Below are positions 8,457 through 19,400 of a stretch of 64,000 nt of DNA, piece after piece; position 1 is the stretch's first letter; every line of letters starts with the position of its first letter. The stretch lies in NCBI RefSeq assembly GCF_022921055.1, contig NZ_CP095061.1, forward strand, positions 2,023,501-2,087,500, in the 5' to 3' direction. Both the position numbers and the translations under genes were made by a program. The notes beneath the pieces were generated by a model. That model had not been told where the DNA came from and searched no databases. It worked only from the letters and a program-made list of their open reading frames with translations. This DNA comes from Hymenobacter volaticus (lineage in GTDB: Bacteria > Bacteroidota > Bacteroidia > Cytophagales > Hymenobacteraceae).

Positions 8457-9612
8457 TGAATTCCCGAATACAAGCTATTGCATAGTCTTGCTCTTCATCG
8501 GTGAGGCTCGGGAATAGTGGAATACTAAGGCAGCGCTGATAGTAATTCTCTGCTAGCGGAAAGTCTCCTGGCTTCCAGCCAAATTGCTGATAATAGGGCA
8601 TAGTATGCACCGGTATATAATGTACCTGCGCAAATATTTGCTTAGCGCGCAACCAATCGTAGAGGCCTTTACGGTCTTCTACTTCAATAACATACAGGTG
8701 GTAAGCGTGCCCCCCGGCACCAGCCAAAGATGTTACGCCTGATATATCTGCAAATGCCTCGTCGTAACGAGCAGCAAGTTGGCGGCGGCGGGCAAGACCT
8801 TCATTAGCGCGCTGAAGCTGACTGATGCCAAGAGCACAAAGCATGTCTGGCATCCGGTAGTTGTACCCCAACTCCTGCATTTCCATGTACCAGCCACCAT
8901 CGTGACGGTGCATTTGAGCAGGGTCTTTAGTGATGCCATGCGTGCGTAGCTTCAGCAATTCCTGGTAGAGGTCTTCCCGGTTGGTGGTAATCATGCCGCC
9001 TTCGCCAGTAGCAATATGCTTGACTGGGTGGAAGCTGAAAATAGCAAGGTCAGCGTATTGCCCATTGCCGCAGCTTTGCTGATGGCCTCGGGAATCTGTG
9101 AAATAGCCTCCTGGTGCATGGCAAGCATCTTCAATAATCCAAAGTCCAAACTCGTCGGCCAGCATTCGCGCTTCTTCCAGGTTGACGGGTAAACCGGCGA
9201 AATCCACTGGAATTAAGCCGTGGAAATAGCCTTTTGGGTGGCTTTCCAGCAAGCGCCGCACGGCTTGTAAATCAATCAGGGCGGTGGCGGGGTTGATGTC
9301 GGCGAAGTGCACCTCGCCGCCGCAGTAGCGCACGCAATTGGCTGAAGCCGCGAAGGTGATGGGCGTTGTAATGACGCGTTGGCCTGGCTGCACCTGTAGG
9401 GCCAACGCGCAAAGGTGCAGCGCCGCCGTACCGTTGCTAACAGCTACAGCATACCGAGCTCCTACATAAGCAGCAAATTGCTCTTCAAACTCACCTACTT
9501 TCGGCCCTTGCGTTAGATAATCAGAACGAAGCGTAGCCGTAACGGCCTCGATATCAGACTCAGTGATATGCTGACGACCGTAGGGAATAGGATGAGTGGG
9601 AAAATTGCTCAT
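8446..9612 (-). CDS. pseC: UDP-4-amino-4,6-dideoxy-N-acetyl-L-altrosamine transaminase PseC
   Basis: A DegT/DnrJ/EryC1-family PLP aminotransferase of 388 residues. It shows IPYGRQHI.E.DI at the N-terminus, SNGTAALHLC (phosphate binding), ITFAASANCVRYCGG, IIEDACHA (Asp binding the pyridine N) and SFHPVKHIATGEGG with the Schiff-base Lys. The start chosen is the Met before SNFPTHPIPYG. An upstream ATG at 9660 would add 16 unconserved residues overlapping the previous gene. It transaminates the PseB product with glutamate. The next gene, pseF, overlaps it by 11 bp. Confidence 0.93.
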   Translation of the reverse strand: MSNFPTHPIPYGRQHITESDIEAVTATLRSDYLTQGPKVGEFEEQFAAYVGARYAVAVSNGTAALHLCALALQVQPGQRVITTPITFAASANCVRYCGGEVHFADINPATALIDLQAVRRLLESHPKGYFHGLIPVDFAGLPVNLEEARMLADEFGLWIIEDACHAPGGYFTDSRGHQQSCGNGQYADLAIFSFHPVKHIATGEGGMITTNREDLYQELLKLRTHGITKDPAQMHRHDGGWYMEMQELGYNYRMPDMLCALGISQLQRANEGLARRRQLAARYDEAFADISGVTSLAGAGGHAYHLYVIEVEDRKGLYDWLRAKQIFAQVHYIPVHTMPYYQQFGWKPGDFPLAENYYQRCLSIPLFPSLTDEEQDYAIACIREFIDR

Positions 9613-9755
9613 TGGTAAATTGAAATGTGCAGCCGTACGCCCTTTGAATGAATTGGTCAACTATGTGCTTCGTGTGCTTAGATAATCGTCTAGTGCAAAG
9701 ACTGTTTACCGCAAAAGCCGCTTTATCTCGAAAACGATAGAGTAAAGCAGCACAC

Positions 9756-11350
9756 CTAAAATGCATGGTCACCCCAACCGCGCCGCTTTCATTGAAATCG
9801 AAGTACCAGGAAGTCACGAATGGGTTGTCGGCCTGAATGGTCACCCAACCGGGCTGGCCATCGAGGAAGCTAGCTAGCTCCTGGTCGGTGTTCATGTCGA
9901 TGCGGAGCTGACCGAAAGGGGCTACTTGGGCGGTACGGCTGAGAGTTTGGTTGTCGGCTTCGCGGTAGAAAGTTAGGTCTAGGTTGGCGGGCGTGGCGTA
10001 CTCCTTTACGGGCGAACCGTTCAGGATAACTACCACTGAATGTTCGCCATCGAGAATGGGGCTCCACTTAAACGTACCGGGTTTAGTCAGGAGCTTGGCG
10101 TTGGCTACTTGCGAGTTGAAACAGACATTCGTTGGCAGGTTCATCGGGCGCTGCTGGCGTCCGACGTTCAGGCCGAACTTAAGGCGGGTTGGGATACGCT
10201 CCCGGTTGGGCCAATGCTTGATAATATTGACGCCACGCAACTGACGAGCCTGCTCCGGCAAAAAGTTCTCGCGGATAACATCGTTGAAGTTCAAGGTGAA
10301 GAACTGATCCGGCGAGGTTTCGAGGTGACGCCAGTTCTGAACAGTTCCTATGCGCTGGCCATTGGTGTCATAGAATTCGAGGTCGATGCCGAAGGCGGAA
10401 GGGGAGTAAATAGGATAGAACACCAATTGTGTGTACTCGCCTTCTTCCAAAAAGAGGGGCGCAAATACGGCGCTGTCGTGAAACCGCTCGTCGGTATTGC
10501 CCCAATAGGCCCCGGCGTCGCTGACGGCCGAGCTGTCGTAGTAGGTATGCGTGATGCTGAGGGCGTGACGCTCCAACTCGAAGTTGCCTGCGACGAAGCG
10601 CGGGAAGAAACCCCGGAAATTATGGTGGATCTTGATCGTGCCTTTCTGACCCTGTAGAATAGTGTCTAGGTCGATGTAGTCGCGCAGGTTGATGAAGTAG
10701 GTGCCGTAGGGTTGCACGTCGCGCAACTCAAACTCGCCTTGGGTAGCGCGGTCGTGCTCATCCACTATAGTCCAGCGCACGATCTGCTTCTCGTAAGCGT
10801 AGACGCCATTCACGAAGGCAAAAAATGGTGCGTATGCAGCGCCCGACAAGATGTCGAACCCGCATTCTGGAACTTGAATATCCTCGTTTTCCTGCAGGTC
10901 CTCGATGTCGTTGTACACCCGGCCGGTGGTATGTACAGTGGCCATAAAGGTGTCGCTGAAGTAATTCAGCACAAACGCCGGATAAGGATACACCAGGTCC
11001 CGGGTGGCAAATATTTCTAGCTCCAAAGAGCCAGTAAACTCGGTGGCCTCCTCGGTAGTTGTTTCGGCAAGCAAATCGCCAACTCGTAGCGCAAACGCTT
11101 TGGGTTCGGTGATAAGCAAGCTCTTGCGCAATAGGATGGTGCCGTTTTGCGCGCGGAGCGTCACCAGCATTTGTACCTCGGGAATGTTACGCTTGAGCAG
11201 CCAGTAGCCCATAAACAGCACCCGGCACGAGTAATGCGCGTTGTGTAGCACCGGAAAAATAGCCGACGACCGGAACACAGGCCGGCGCGTCAGACTAACG
11301 GTTTCGCCGGCAGCCAGCGTAGACTCGAGGTGCTTATGGTAGGTTTTCAT
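9756..11350 (-). pseudogene. Unrecognised 531-aa protein of the pse operon (one frameshift near the C-terminus)
   Basis: I do not recognise a family. The chain is cytoplasmic in character (no signal peptide or membrane segments), rich in aromatic and beta-branched residues, and reads as several beta-rich domains: about 1-150, 150-400 and 400-531. As printed the frame runs on to 9560 and overlaps pseC. Adding one G in the G4 run at 9772-9775 gives a stop at 9756 after GAVGGDHAF and removes the overlap, so the longer tail is probably an artefact. It overlaps the upstream methyltransferase by 4 bp and sits inside the pathway operon, which suggests a role in assembling or modifying the Pse glycan. 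Confidence 0.6.
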
Positions 11351-12027
11351 AGAGAAGAACCCGGAGCCACGGGCTTACGGATAAAGCTGGGCGTGTGGGT
11401 GTAAGGAAGTTTTTGCAGCGTAAGCCCATATTGTTGCAACAACTCATCCACAGCGCGGGTTTCACCAGCTACCGTACCATAATCGTCAAACACGATGAGC
11501 CCTCCCGGTACGACCAAGTCGTAGAGGGCATCGAGGGCCACTTTGCTGGGCTTGTACACGTCTACGTCGATGTGCAGCAGCGCAACACGTAATTCGGGGT
11601 GAGCCACCACGTAGGCTGGCACAGTTTCTATTACGTCGCCAGGCACTAGCTCCACGTTGCGTAGCCCTTTATGGGTTAGCACTGCCTGCACCTGTTCCAT
11701 GCTTAGGCCCTGGCCGGCTACATCGTCGTGGCGGGCGGCAAAGGCATTATCGGCTGCATCGTCGTGGCGAGGAAAGGAGCCGAAAATGTCGAAACCAATG
11801 ATGCGGCGGGAAAATGGGCTTTCGAGCAACTCCCGAAAAGTAGCCCAACGCACCAGCGATGTTGCCTTGAACACGCCGCATTCCACTACCTGGCCGGGTA
11901 GGTGCGTAATCATCCGGTAGATTTCGAAGTGGCCCATGGCCTTCGCTAGCCGCGTAATGTCGCTGGTGAGGTAGAACCCGTTTTCGTAGGTAATGGCCTG
12001 GGCGGAATCGAAATTCTGGATGATCAT
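11347..12027 (-). CDS. TylF/MycF-family class I SAM-dependent methyltransferase
   Basis: The 226-residue protein shows VVECGVFKATSLVRWA (SAM-binding glycine region), IIGFDIFGSFP, LLHIDVDVYKPSKVALDALYDLVVPGGLIVFDDYG and a C-terminal IRKP end. These are the metal- and substrate-binding signatures of the TylF (macrocin O-methyltransferase) family. In surface-glycan clusters such enzymes often methylate a sugar hydroxyl. It lies between pseB (62 bp upstream) and the unrecognised gene (4-bp overlap). Methylation of pseudaminic acid or of a neighbouring sugar is inference. Confidence 0.8.
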   Translation of the reverse strand: MIIQNFDSAQAITYENGFYLTSDITRLAKAMGHFEIYRMITHLPGQVVECGVFKATSLVRWATFRELLESPFSRRIIGFDIFGSFPRHDDAADNAFAARHDDVAGQGLSMEQVQAVLTHKGLRNVELVPGDVIETVPAYVVAHPELRVALLHIDVDVYKPSKVALDALYDLVVPGGLIVFDDYGTVAGETRAVDELLQQYGLTLQKLPYTHTPSFIRKPVAPGSSL

Positions 12028-12088
12028 GCAGAAAAAGAAAGGAGAATAGTAAACTGGAACCCGGTTCGAAAACTAATGCTGCACAGGT

Positions 12089-13108
12089 CTAAACCGTGAA
12101 ATTAGGATCGACATGCAAGCGGATTTCCTCCCGAATTTCGTCGGCCGACAACCAGTCACTGTTGTTGGCTGAATCGTAGTGGAAACCCAACGGGACACGC
12201 TGCCCATCGAACTTCTCAATAAACTTATCGACGCTCCATTGCGGGGTAGAAGGGAGAATCACGTAATACTTGTCTAACTCCACCGTGCTCAGGGCATCGG
12301 TCGACGTAATCATTTCCTCGTGCAGCTTCTCGCCGGGCCGGATACCCACGATTTCCTGTTGGCAATTCGGTCCGATGGCCTGTGCTACCTCGGTTATTTT
12401 GTAGCTCGGAATCTTAGGCACGAAAATCTCCCCGCCCCAAGCATTTTCCAGCGCATAAAGCACTAGGTTCACGCCTTCTTCCAACGAAATGTTGAAGCGC
12501 GTCATGTCGGGGTGCGTGATGGGCAGCACACCGGAATGACGACGCTGCAAAAAGAAAGGTACCACCGATCCGCGCGAGCCAATTACGTTGCCGTAACGAA
12601 CTACGGAGAAGCGTAAATCTCGGGCGCCTTTCATGTTGTTGGCGGCCACAAACAACTTGTCGGAGCAGAGTTTGGTAGCGCCGTAGAGGTTGATAGGAGC
12701 AGCAGCCTTATCGGTGCTCAGTGCCACGACATCTTTTACGCCGCAGTCGAAAGCGGCGTTTATCACGTTTTCGGCACCAAAGATGTTGGTCTTGATGCAC
12801 TCCATGGGGTTGTACTCGGCGGCGGGTACTTGCTTTAGAGCGGCGGCGTGCACAATAATATCGACGCCCTCGCAGGCACGTTTCAACCGCTCCCCGTCCC
12901 GCACATCGCCAATGAAATAGCGAATAGCTGGGTACTTAGACTGCGGAAAAGTCTGCGACATTTCGTACTGCTTCAGCTCATCGCGCGAATACACGACCAA
13001 ACGCCGGACCTGCGGAAACTTCTCGAACACGGTTTGTACGAACTGCTTGCCGAACGAACCGGTGCCACCGGTAACCAAAATGGATTTATTAGTGAGGTCG
13101 AGAGCCAT
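12089..13108 (-). CDS. pseB: UDP-N-acetylglucosamine 4,6-dehydratase (inverting) PseB
   Basis: A 339-residue extended SDR. It shows SILVTGGTGSFGKQFV (NAD(P) binding), YSRDELKQYEM, FIGDVRDGERL, HAAALKQVPAAEYNP, ALSTDKAAAPINLYGATKL (catalytic region with a Met/Lys-type active site in place of the classical YxxxK) and VRYGNVIGSRGSVVPFF. It dehydrates and epimerises UDP-GlcNAc, the first step to pseudaminic acid. It is the first pse gene of the minus-strand run; a -7 box TACCTTTG lies at 13176-13183. Residue matches are complete across the family length. Confidence 0.95.
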   Translation of the reverse strand: MALDLTNKSILVTGGTGSFGKQFVQTVFEKFPQVRRLVVYSRDELKQYEMSQTFPQSKYPAIRYFIGDVRDGERLKRACEGVDIIVHAAALKQVPAAEYNPMECIKTNIFGAENVINAAFDCGVKDVVALSTDKAAAPINLYGATKLCSDKLFVAANNMKGARDLRFSVVRYGNVIGSRGSVVPFFLQRRHSGVLPITHPDMTRFNISLEEGVNLVLYALENAWGGEIFVPKIPSYKITEVAQAIGPNCQQEIVGIRPGEKLHEEMITSTDALSTVELDKYYVILPSTPQWSVDKFIEKFDGQRVPLGFHYDSANNSDWLSADEIREEIRLHVDPNFTV

Positions 13109-13175
13109 TAGGGAATTGGGATGAGAAAAGGCGAGAATTAGAGTAGCGGTACAGTACCACCTCTAAATTGGGTGG

Positions 13176-13183
13176 CAAAGGTA
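13176..13183 (-). promoter_or_regulatory. Candidate -7 box for the pse operon
   Basis: The minus strand reads TACCTTTG, a perfect TAnnTTTG box, about 68 nt before the pseB start. At the expected distance (19 nt) the upstream element is TTTC rather than TTTG, so the -33 element is weak. It would transcribe pseB and the genes that follow, separately from the upstream glycosyltransferase. Confidence 0.5.
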
Positions 13184-13272
13184 CGCTTACTTAAGGAGTG
13201 CAGAAAGCTAGCAACCGTTCAAAAGCAAGTCCCTTGCTCGTTGGTAATCTTTCTCAAGTCTGGTTTTCGCGC

Positions 13273-14582
13273 TTATGTTAAAAGCGCAACGAGTTGCTCG
13301 GTTAAAGCGCGCCGGGAATACCGAGTGTGACTAAGGGCTGGCAGGTCTAGATTGGGGTTGATGCGCCACTGTGCCACGAGAGATTCCAAATAATCAAGCA
13401 TAGCCTCGTAGGCGTCGTACGGCCAGGCGCGGCCAGCCCCGCATTCCTGCAACAGATGGTCGGCATCGGAGCCGGTTGGGCCCACGCAGATAATCGGTTT
13501 GTTGGCCGCCAGGTACTCAAACACTTTCCCGGGCAGGATACCGAAGTTGTGGAGTACATCCGGAATAGCCATCAGCAAAGCAGTGGAACGCAGCAGATAT
13601 TCCACCGACTGGTCGTGCGGCACAAAGGGCAGCAATTCAGTAGCTTCTGAAAGGCCGCTTTCTGTTATCTGCCGCTGCACTCCGTCGGCCACTTTGCCCA
13701 CAAAGCGCAGTCGCAGCGGCACATCGGCATGCCGACGCATGCACTCCGCCACTGCGCTTAGGAACAGCTCAATGTGATAGGTTTCGGAGATGGTGCCGGT
13801 ATGTGTGATGAGCAGCGCGTCGGTAGGAGGGGAGGAGGGAAGCTTGAAGTCGCTCTCGTCATAGCCGTTGGGCAGCACATGAAACTTGCTGTCTTTGAGC
13901 TTCGCCGATTTACCTAAGAACAGCCGTTTTGTGTCGGCACTCGTGGTGAGTACGATGTCGGCTTGCTCTAGTACCTGCCGCTCGTAGCGGGCGTCCAGCC
14001 AGCGGGCAGGCGCTGTTTGGTTGAGTTCGGCGCGGTAGTAAATATCAGTCCACGGGTCGCGCAGGTCAGCAAGCCAACGCAAGCCGTAACGGCGTTTTAG
14101 CTCAAGCCCAATCAACTGCGTAGAGTGGGGGGCGAGCTAGTAAGCACCGCGTCAAAGGTTTCGCCTTGCGCCATCAGTTGGGCGACGGCTTGCAGCGCAT
14201 GCGAGTTCCAGCCGCGCCGCGCATCGGGAACAAACAAGTTGCCGCGTACAAATTTGAAAAGCTGCTGCGTGAAGCTGGTTTTGCTTTCGTTGGCAAACCC
14301 CCCATATGGAATCTGGGCGCGCCCCGTTAGTTTCTTGTAGCTTCCAAAAGGCTCGGAAGTACCCGTCCGTATCACCCGGACGCTGGCGGGTACCTCGGCG
14401 GCCAAAGAATGGTCTAGCACCGGATAAGCGCCTTGCGCCGGGTCCACGGTAAGCACGGTAGACTCCACCCCAAGTGCTGGTAAGTGCTTCACAAACTTCA
14501 GGCTCCGTTGCACACCTGCGCCTCCGGAAGGTGGCCAGTAGTACGTAATGACAAGCAAACGGAGCGGACGAGCAGCAGACAC
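13273..14582 (-). pseudogene. Glycosyltransferase family 4-like protein (one frameshift)
   Basis: Two frames join into a GT-B glycosyltransferase of about 436 residues. The N-terminal part carries LLVITYYWPPSGGAGVQRSLK, the acceptor-side motif of GT4 enzymes. The C-terminal part carries LADLRDPWTD, VLPNGYDESDF, ITHTGTISETYH and the nucleotide-sugar loop VFEYLAANKPIICVGPTGSD. The break lies in a G6 run at 14127-14132; one extra base joins SSPP to HSTQLIGLELK. It probably adds a sugar to the Pse-type glycan or another surface polymer. It starts the minus-strand cluster, diverging from ffh. A short GCGCTT/AAGCGC hairpin overlaps its stop. Confidence 0.8.
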
Positions 14583-14927
14583 AAGGCAAGTAAATAGCGG
14601 GAAGATGCACGAAGGTACACAGACGCGGCCTTTTGGGGTTTTCTGGTTACTTTTGAAGGCTGAACTCGTCTCCGTTCATCTGCAACTCCTAGGAGGGTAG
14701 AAAAGCTCTACACTCTTTCGGTTAGATGGAATTTTGAAGAGCCACTAGGTTATAAGGAAGTTGGAACGAAGTAAGCCGCAATGAAAATGGCCTCTGGCGT
14801 GCATCTGTATGCACGTCTAGTCTGACCGAAGTTGGATGGCGCTCATATTAAGAAGCCTTCAATTAGGTAAAAAAAGATGCCGTGTTAATCAGCGAAACCA
14901 AGTAAATCAGCGCAAATCAGCGATTCA
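14583..14927. other. Divergent intergenic region between glycosyltransferase and ffh
   Basis: The 345 bases hold no supported gene. On the minus strand TACCTTCG (14609-14616) is a weak -7 candidate for the glycosyltransferase. On the plus strand no convincing ffh promoter is seen. The right end holds the AATCAGCG repeats listed separately. Confidence 0.5.
14887..14922 (+). repeat. Three AATCAGCG repeats directly upstream of ffh
   Basis: AATCAGCG occurs at 14887-14894, 14905-14912 and 14915-14922, 18 and 10 bases apart, ending 5 bases before the ffh start codon. Similar AATCAGCG/AATCCGTG strings are common short intergenic repeats in Bacteroidota genomes (general knowledge). A role in ffh expression is not shown. 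Confidence 0.5.
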
Positions 14928-16286
14928 ATGTTTGATAACTTAAGTACTAAACTCGATAAAGCCTTTAAAACCCTCAAGGGCCAAGGCAGCATCACCGAAA
15001 TCAACGTGGCGTCCACCATCAAGGAAATCCGCCGCGCCCTCGTTGATGCCGACGTAAACTATAAAGTGGCGAAAGAAGTCACCGACAAAATCAAGGACGA
15101 GGCCATGGGCCGCGACGTGCTGACAGCCGTGTCGCCGGGCCAGCTTATGACCAAAATCGTTTATGATGAGCTAACGCTGCTCATGGGCGGCGACAAGAAG
15201 GATATTGTTATCAAGGGCGACCCGGCCGTTGTGCTGCTTTCGGGTCTGCAGGGTTCAGGCAAAACCACCTTTGCAGGTAAGCTGGCCTCGTTCATTAAAA
15301 AGCAAAACCGCACGGTGCTGCTCGTGGCCTGCGACGTGTACCGGCCGGCCGCTATCAACCAGCTCCAGGTGCTCGGTGAGCAGATTGGGGTGGAAGTGTA
15401 CGCCGAGGTGGAGAACAAAAACCCGGTGGAAATTTCGCGCAATGCCATCGAGTATGCCCGCAAGAACAACAAGAAAGTAGTTATCATCGATACCGCCGGC
15501 CGCTTGGCCGTAGACGAGCAAATGATGACCGAAATCGAAGCGGTAAAGCGTGCCATCAACCCCTCGGAGACACTGTTCGTGGTGGACTCAATGACGGGCC
15601 AGGACGCTGTAAACACCGCCAAGACCTTCAACGACCGTCTCAACTTCGACGGGGTGGTACTCACCAAGCTCGATGGTGATGCCCGCGGCGGGGCCGCCCT
15701 CAGCATCAGGGCCGTAGTGGAGAAGCCTATCAAGTTCATCTCGACTGGCGAGAAGATGGAGGCGCTGGATATGTTCTATCCAGACCGGATGGCCCAACGC
15801 ATCTTGGGCATGGGCGACGTTATCTCGCTGGTCGAGCGCGCACAGCAGCAGTTCGACGAGGACGAAGCCAAGCGTATCAACCAAAAGATTCGCAAAAACC
15901 AGTTCAACTTCGACGACTTCCTCTCGCAGCTAGAGCAAATCAAGAAGATGGGTAACCTCAAGGACTTGGTAGGCATGATACCCGGCATGAGCAAGGCCAT
16001 CAAGGACGTAGAAATCGACGATGATGCCTTTAAGCCCATTGAAAGCATCATCAAGAGCATGACACCTCATGAGCGCGCCAACCCTGATGTACTCAACGGC
16101 TCACGCCGTAAGCGCCTCGCTAAAGGTTCGGGTACTGATATTCAGCAAGTGAATAACCTCATGAAGCAGTTCGAGGATATGCGCAAAATGATGCGTACTA
16201 TGAACAAGATGAGCCAAACTAAAGGCGGCATGCAGCAAATGGCCCGCATGATGGGCGGTATGGGCAAAGGGGGCGGTAAGTTCTAA
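14928..16286 (+). CDS. ffh: Signal recognition particle protein Ffh
   Basis: The 452-residue GTPase binds the SRP RNA and signal peptides of nascent inner-membrane proteins and docks with FtsY. It has an N domain (1-90), a G domain with GLQGSGKT (106-113), DVYRPAA, DTAGR and TKLDGDARGG, and a Met-rich M domain from about 325 (MIPGMSK, SRRKRLAKGSGT, MMRTMNKMSQ, MARMMGGMGKGGG). Length and motif order are those of the family and the frame is intact. It is monocistronic: a strong terminator follows at once. Confidence 0.98.
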   Translation: MFDNLSTKLDKAFKTLKGQGSITEINVASTIKEIRRALVDADVNYKVAKEVTDKIKDEAMGRDVLTAVSPGQLMTKIVYDELTLLMGGDKKDIVIKGDPAVVLLSGLQGSGKTTFAGKLASFIKKQNRTVLLVACDVYRPAAINQLQVLGEQIGVEVYAEVENKNPVEISRNAIEYARKNNKKVVIIDTAGRLAVDEQMMTEIEAVKRAINPSETLFVVDSMTGQDAVNTAKTFNDRLNFDGVVLTKLDGDARGGAALSIRAVVEKPIKFISTGEKMEALDMFYPDRMAQRILGMGDVISLVERAQQQFDEDEAKRINQKIRKNQFNFDDFLSQLEQIKKMGNLKDLVGMIPGMSKAIKDVEIDDDAFKPIESIIKSMTPHERANPDVLNGSRRKRLAKGSGTDIQQVNNLMKQFEDMRKMMRTMNKMSQTKGGMQQMARMMGGMGKGGGKF

Positions 16287-16298
16287 CACCTAGTTTCC

Positions 16299-16349
16299 AG
16301 CAAACAGAAAGGCCCGGACGTACTATACGTCCGGGCCTTTCTGTTTGCT
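16299..16349. terminator. Bidirectional terminator between ffh and the lectin-like protein gene
   Basis: A perfect inverted repeat (AGCAAACAGAAAGGCCCGG with its complement around a CTA loop) starts about 13 bases after the ffh stop. A/T-rich arms on both sides would give U-tracts in either direction. The next gene converges from the right, so both can use it. Confidence 0.92.
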
Positions 16350-16435
16350 AGGAACTGATTTGCCAATCATTATAAAGAAAACTGGCCGCTGCAGAAGTCT
16401 GCGGCGGCCAATTTCACTGACGAAATCTTGAAGCG

Positions 16436-19400
16436 TTAGTTACGCACCATCGGTAGGGTAACAACGGTTTCGGCGTTGCGCACCCGGATCAGGTAAGAAC
16501 CAAGTGGAAGCGCATTCAAGTCGAGCTGATGTTGAAGCCCACCTAGTAGCTGAAACTTGCCCACTACGCGGCCCGATATATCCATTACCTCAACCTGCGA
16601 GTCGAGCGAAGACAAAGCAGTAAGGTCAAGCGTAGCAGTGCCTTGGTGCGGGTTAGGATAGAGGGCAATAGCCGCCTTCGTTCCGCGCTCAAACTTCACA
16701 ACACGTATCGGCGAGTAGCTGCTGCTGCCATCGAGGTCTACCTGCTGTAGGCGGTAGTAGATCGGCTTCAGCGACAAACGACCTGCGCCAGCATCTGTGT
16801 AGCGGTAAGCAACTTCCTTAGAAGAAGTACCTTGACCTTTCACGACATTGATACGCTCAAAGTTCTGGCCATCTAGGCTGCGCTCGATGTTGAATTGGTG
16901 GTTTTGTAGCTCACTAGCAGTACCCCAAGTCAACTCAGCGTTCAAGTCCTTGGCTACTACATCAAAGCGCTTCAACTCAACTGGGAGTGGACGAGCAACT
17001 ATTACATCCTCTCTGCTACTGCTGCTGGCTCCATAATTGGTGCCTCCTGCTGATGCACCTCCCGAAGCATAAGGACTATTAGGGCCTACCCTTTGAGTAG
17101 CTGTAGTGCGAGTAGGATCGAGGTAGGTTACTGTGGCATCAGCCTGATAAGCAATGCCATCAATGGCTGTGCTAGCGACCGTAGCACGGAAGGTGATGCT
17201 TACAGTAGCACCGGCCGGAATAGTACCAATACCAAAGGTTGGAGTACTAGTAGCGGTAGTTGGTGCAGTAACGGTCAAGTTAGTAGCCGCTGTTTTGTTG
17301 CCTGTGTTTCCCGTTTCATTAGCCAATTGTAGCGTTGCTACTGGCTTGAAAGCCGGATCATAGGCAAAGATATTAGCGGTTAACGATACTAGAGAACTTA
17401 CAGAACTTGCTGACCCACCTAGATTGGTTACTAGGAGTGTATAGGTAGCAGGGCTTACTGATCGATCAGCTCTGCGTACCACATTGCGAGTAGAGGTCGA
17501 TAGTTCAACGTTGAATGTGGGCAGGCAAGCACCTACACTTGCAACTGCTGCTGGTATATCAGTATCTGAGGTTCCAGTGTTGCCGTTAGTAGCATCACTG
17601 TCTGAGGTGACTGTACCTCCTCTACTGTTGTTATAAGTTGCAGTGCCATTGCTAGCTCCGGTGAAAGTTGAGTTTAGTAAACCACTAGCAGCATAAACAC
17701 GACCGCCACCGCCACCGCCGCCGGTACCATAGGATACAGTGGAAGTGCCAGTAGTGTTGCCACCGCGTCCACCAAGTGCTTGTACACTTATACTGTCTGT
17801 ATTGGAGGTTTGAACAGCTACTAATACGGTTCCACCGGCACCGCCGCCGCCGCCGCCATTATTTGTAGAAGCACTGCCTGCATCGCCATTAGTTATAATT
17901 GGTGCAATGCCACTAACCGAGCCAGTACGGAAAATAATTATTCCACCACCATCACCACCATTGCTGGTAAAAGAATTTTCAGGCGAGCTACCATTGTTAT
18001 TAGAACCTGCGCCACCGCCGCCGCCAAGGGTTAAACGGCTTGCCGATGCGGATCCAATTACAGCCCCACCTCTTCCTCCATATGAGGAGTTGCTTCCGTT
18101 GTATTCGCCGCCTATACCGCCAACTCCTCCATTTGCTCCACCACCACCACCGGTGTTGCCATCATTGCTAGAAGTAATAGCGTCACTACCGCCACCGCCA
18201 GCGTTACCCGGAGCACCTTGACCTAAGCTGCCACCAGGATAATTATCGTTAGCATTCGTAAATACGGCGCCATTATTATTCACAAATAAGGGTGTGCCCA
18301 CTATTCCTTCCCCTTAGAGCCGTGAGCTCCCGTCGTTCCAGTAACAGCAGATCTCACATAGTCTGCATTGTCGAAATTACCGTTGCCAATATATCTATTG
18401 CCACCACCGCCACGGAAGCCCTTGCCAGTCATGTTCAAGGAACTGTTTGCTGAGAATTTCGTCTTGCCTGCTACGTCAAGTGCAAGTATGCCGCCCGTTG
18501 AGCCATTCCATTCTGTTCCAGTTACTCCTCCGTTAATGACTAGAGAAGAATATTGTGGCACTCGAATCACCTGGAAGCGGCGCAACCCAGCCGTGGCCGT
18601 GATACCAGCATCAGTGTATGCATTCACGAGCCCTGTTGTCAGTGGTACAGCGCCATTTGCTACAGGACCTGCAGCGGTAACATATTCGTACGTTCCAGCC
18701 GTGTAGTTGGTACCAAGGATACCGGCTCCGGTTCTTGTATTGGACCCGTATCTATCGGAATTTGCTACGTTGATTTCTGCGCCCTGCATTTGCATAACTA
18801 ACAATAAGTCGCCAGCAGCAATAGGTGCAGTACTGCCCGTAGCCATGCCAACTGAAATGCTGGTTGCACCCACTGCGGCTGATGCAGTACCAGGGTAGTA
18901 TGTGTTAGGAGTAGTTGTGCCGTCAAGAGCAGCAGGACCATCTTTGCCGGGAGTAGCACAAACTCCAGCTGCATTGGCGATACCAGTAATAACAGTGCTG
19001 ATAGTGGCCGTGTTATTTGTAGCCACAGGATCAGGAACGGCAGGGGCAGTTGTTACGTAGTTTGTAGTGCCGGTAACGGTGCTGCCGTTGGTATTAGGAG
19101 CAGTAAAGGATACAGAGTTAACAGTTGGGTCTGTCGCACCTACTGCTAGGCTAGTAATAGTGGTAAACGTAACTAACCCACTAGTTGCATTGTATGAACC
19201 ATTTGTTACCTCTACCCCTGTTAAGTTCGCAGGAAGCTGTAGCCTAGGAATTACATTTGTAGCTACCTGAGTGCCAAGGTTGGAAGTATTTGCGGTGTAA
19301 GTGATGCGCGAGCCAGGATTGGCAGAGGTTGGGCCGCTTACAGTTGTAGATACATCGGCTCCCTCTACAATGATGGTAATGTTGCCCGGGTTAGAATAGT

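Noticed and set aside
9560..9755. Long C-terminal tail of the unrecognised 531-aa protein as printed
   Set aside because: The tail overlaps pseC by 53-101 bases and reads without recognisable sequence; a one-base repair gives a clean stop at 9756.
17907..18221. Plus-strand Pro-rich ORF opposite the glycine-rich region
   Set aside because: It is the antisense shadow of Gly codons (GGN read as CCN), a composition artefact.
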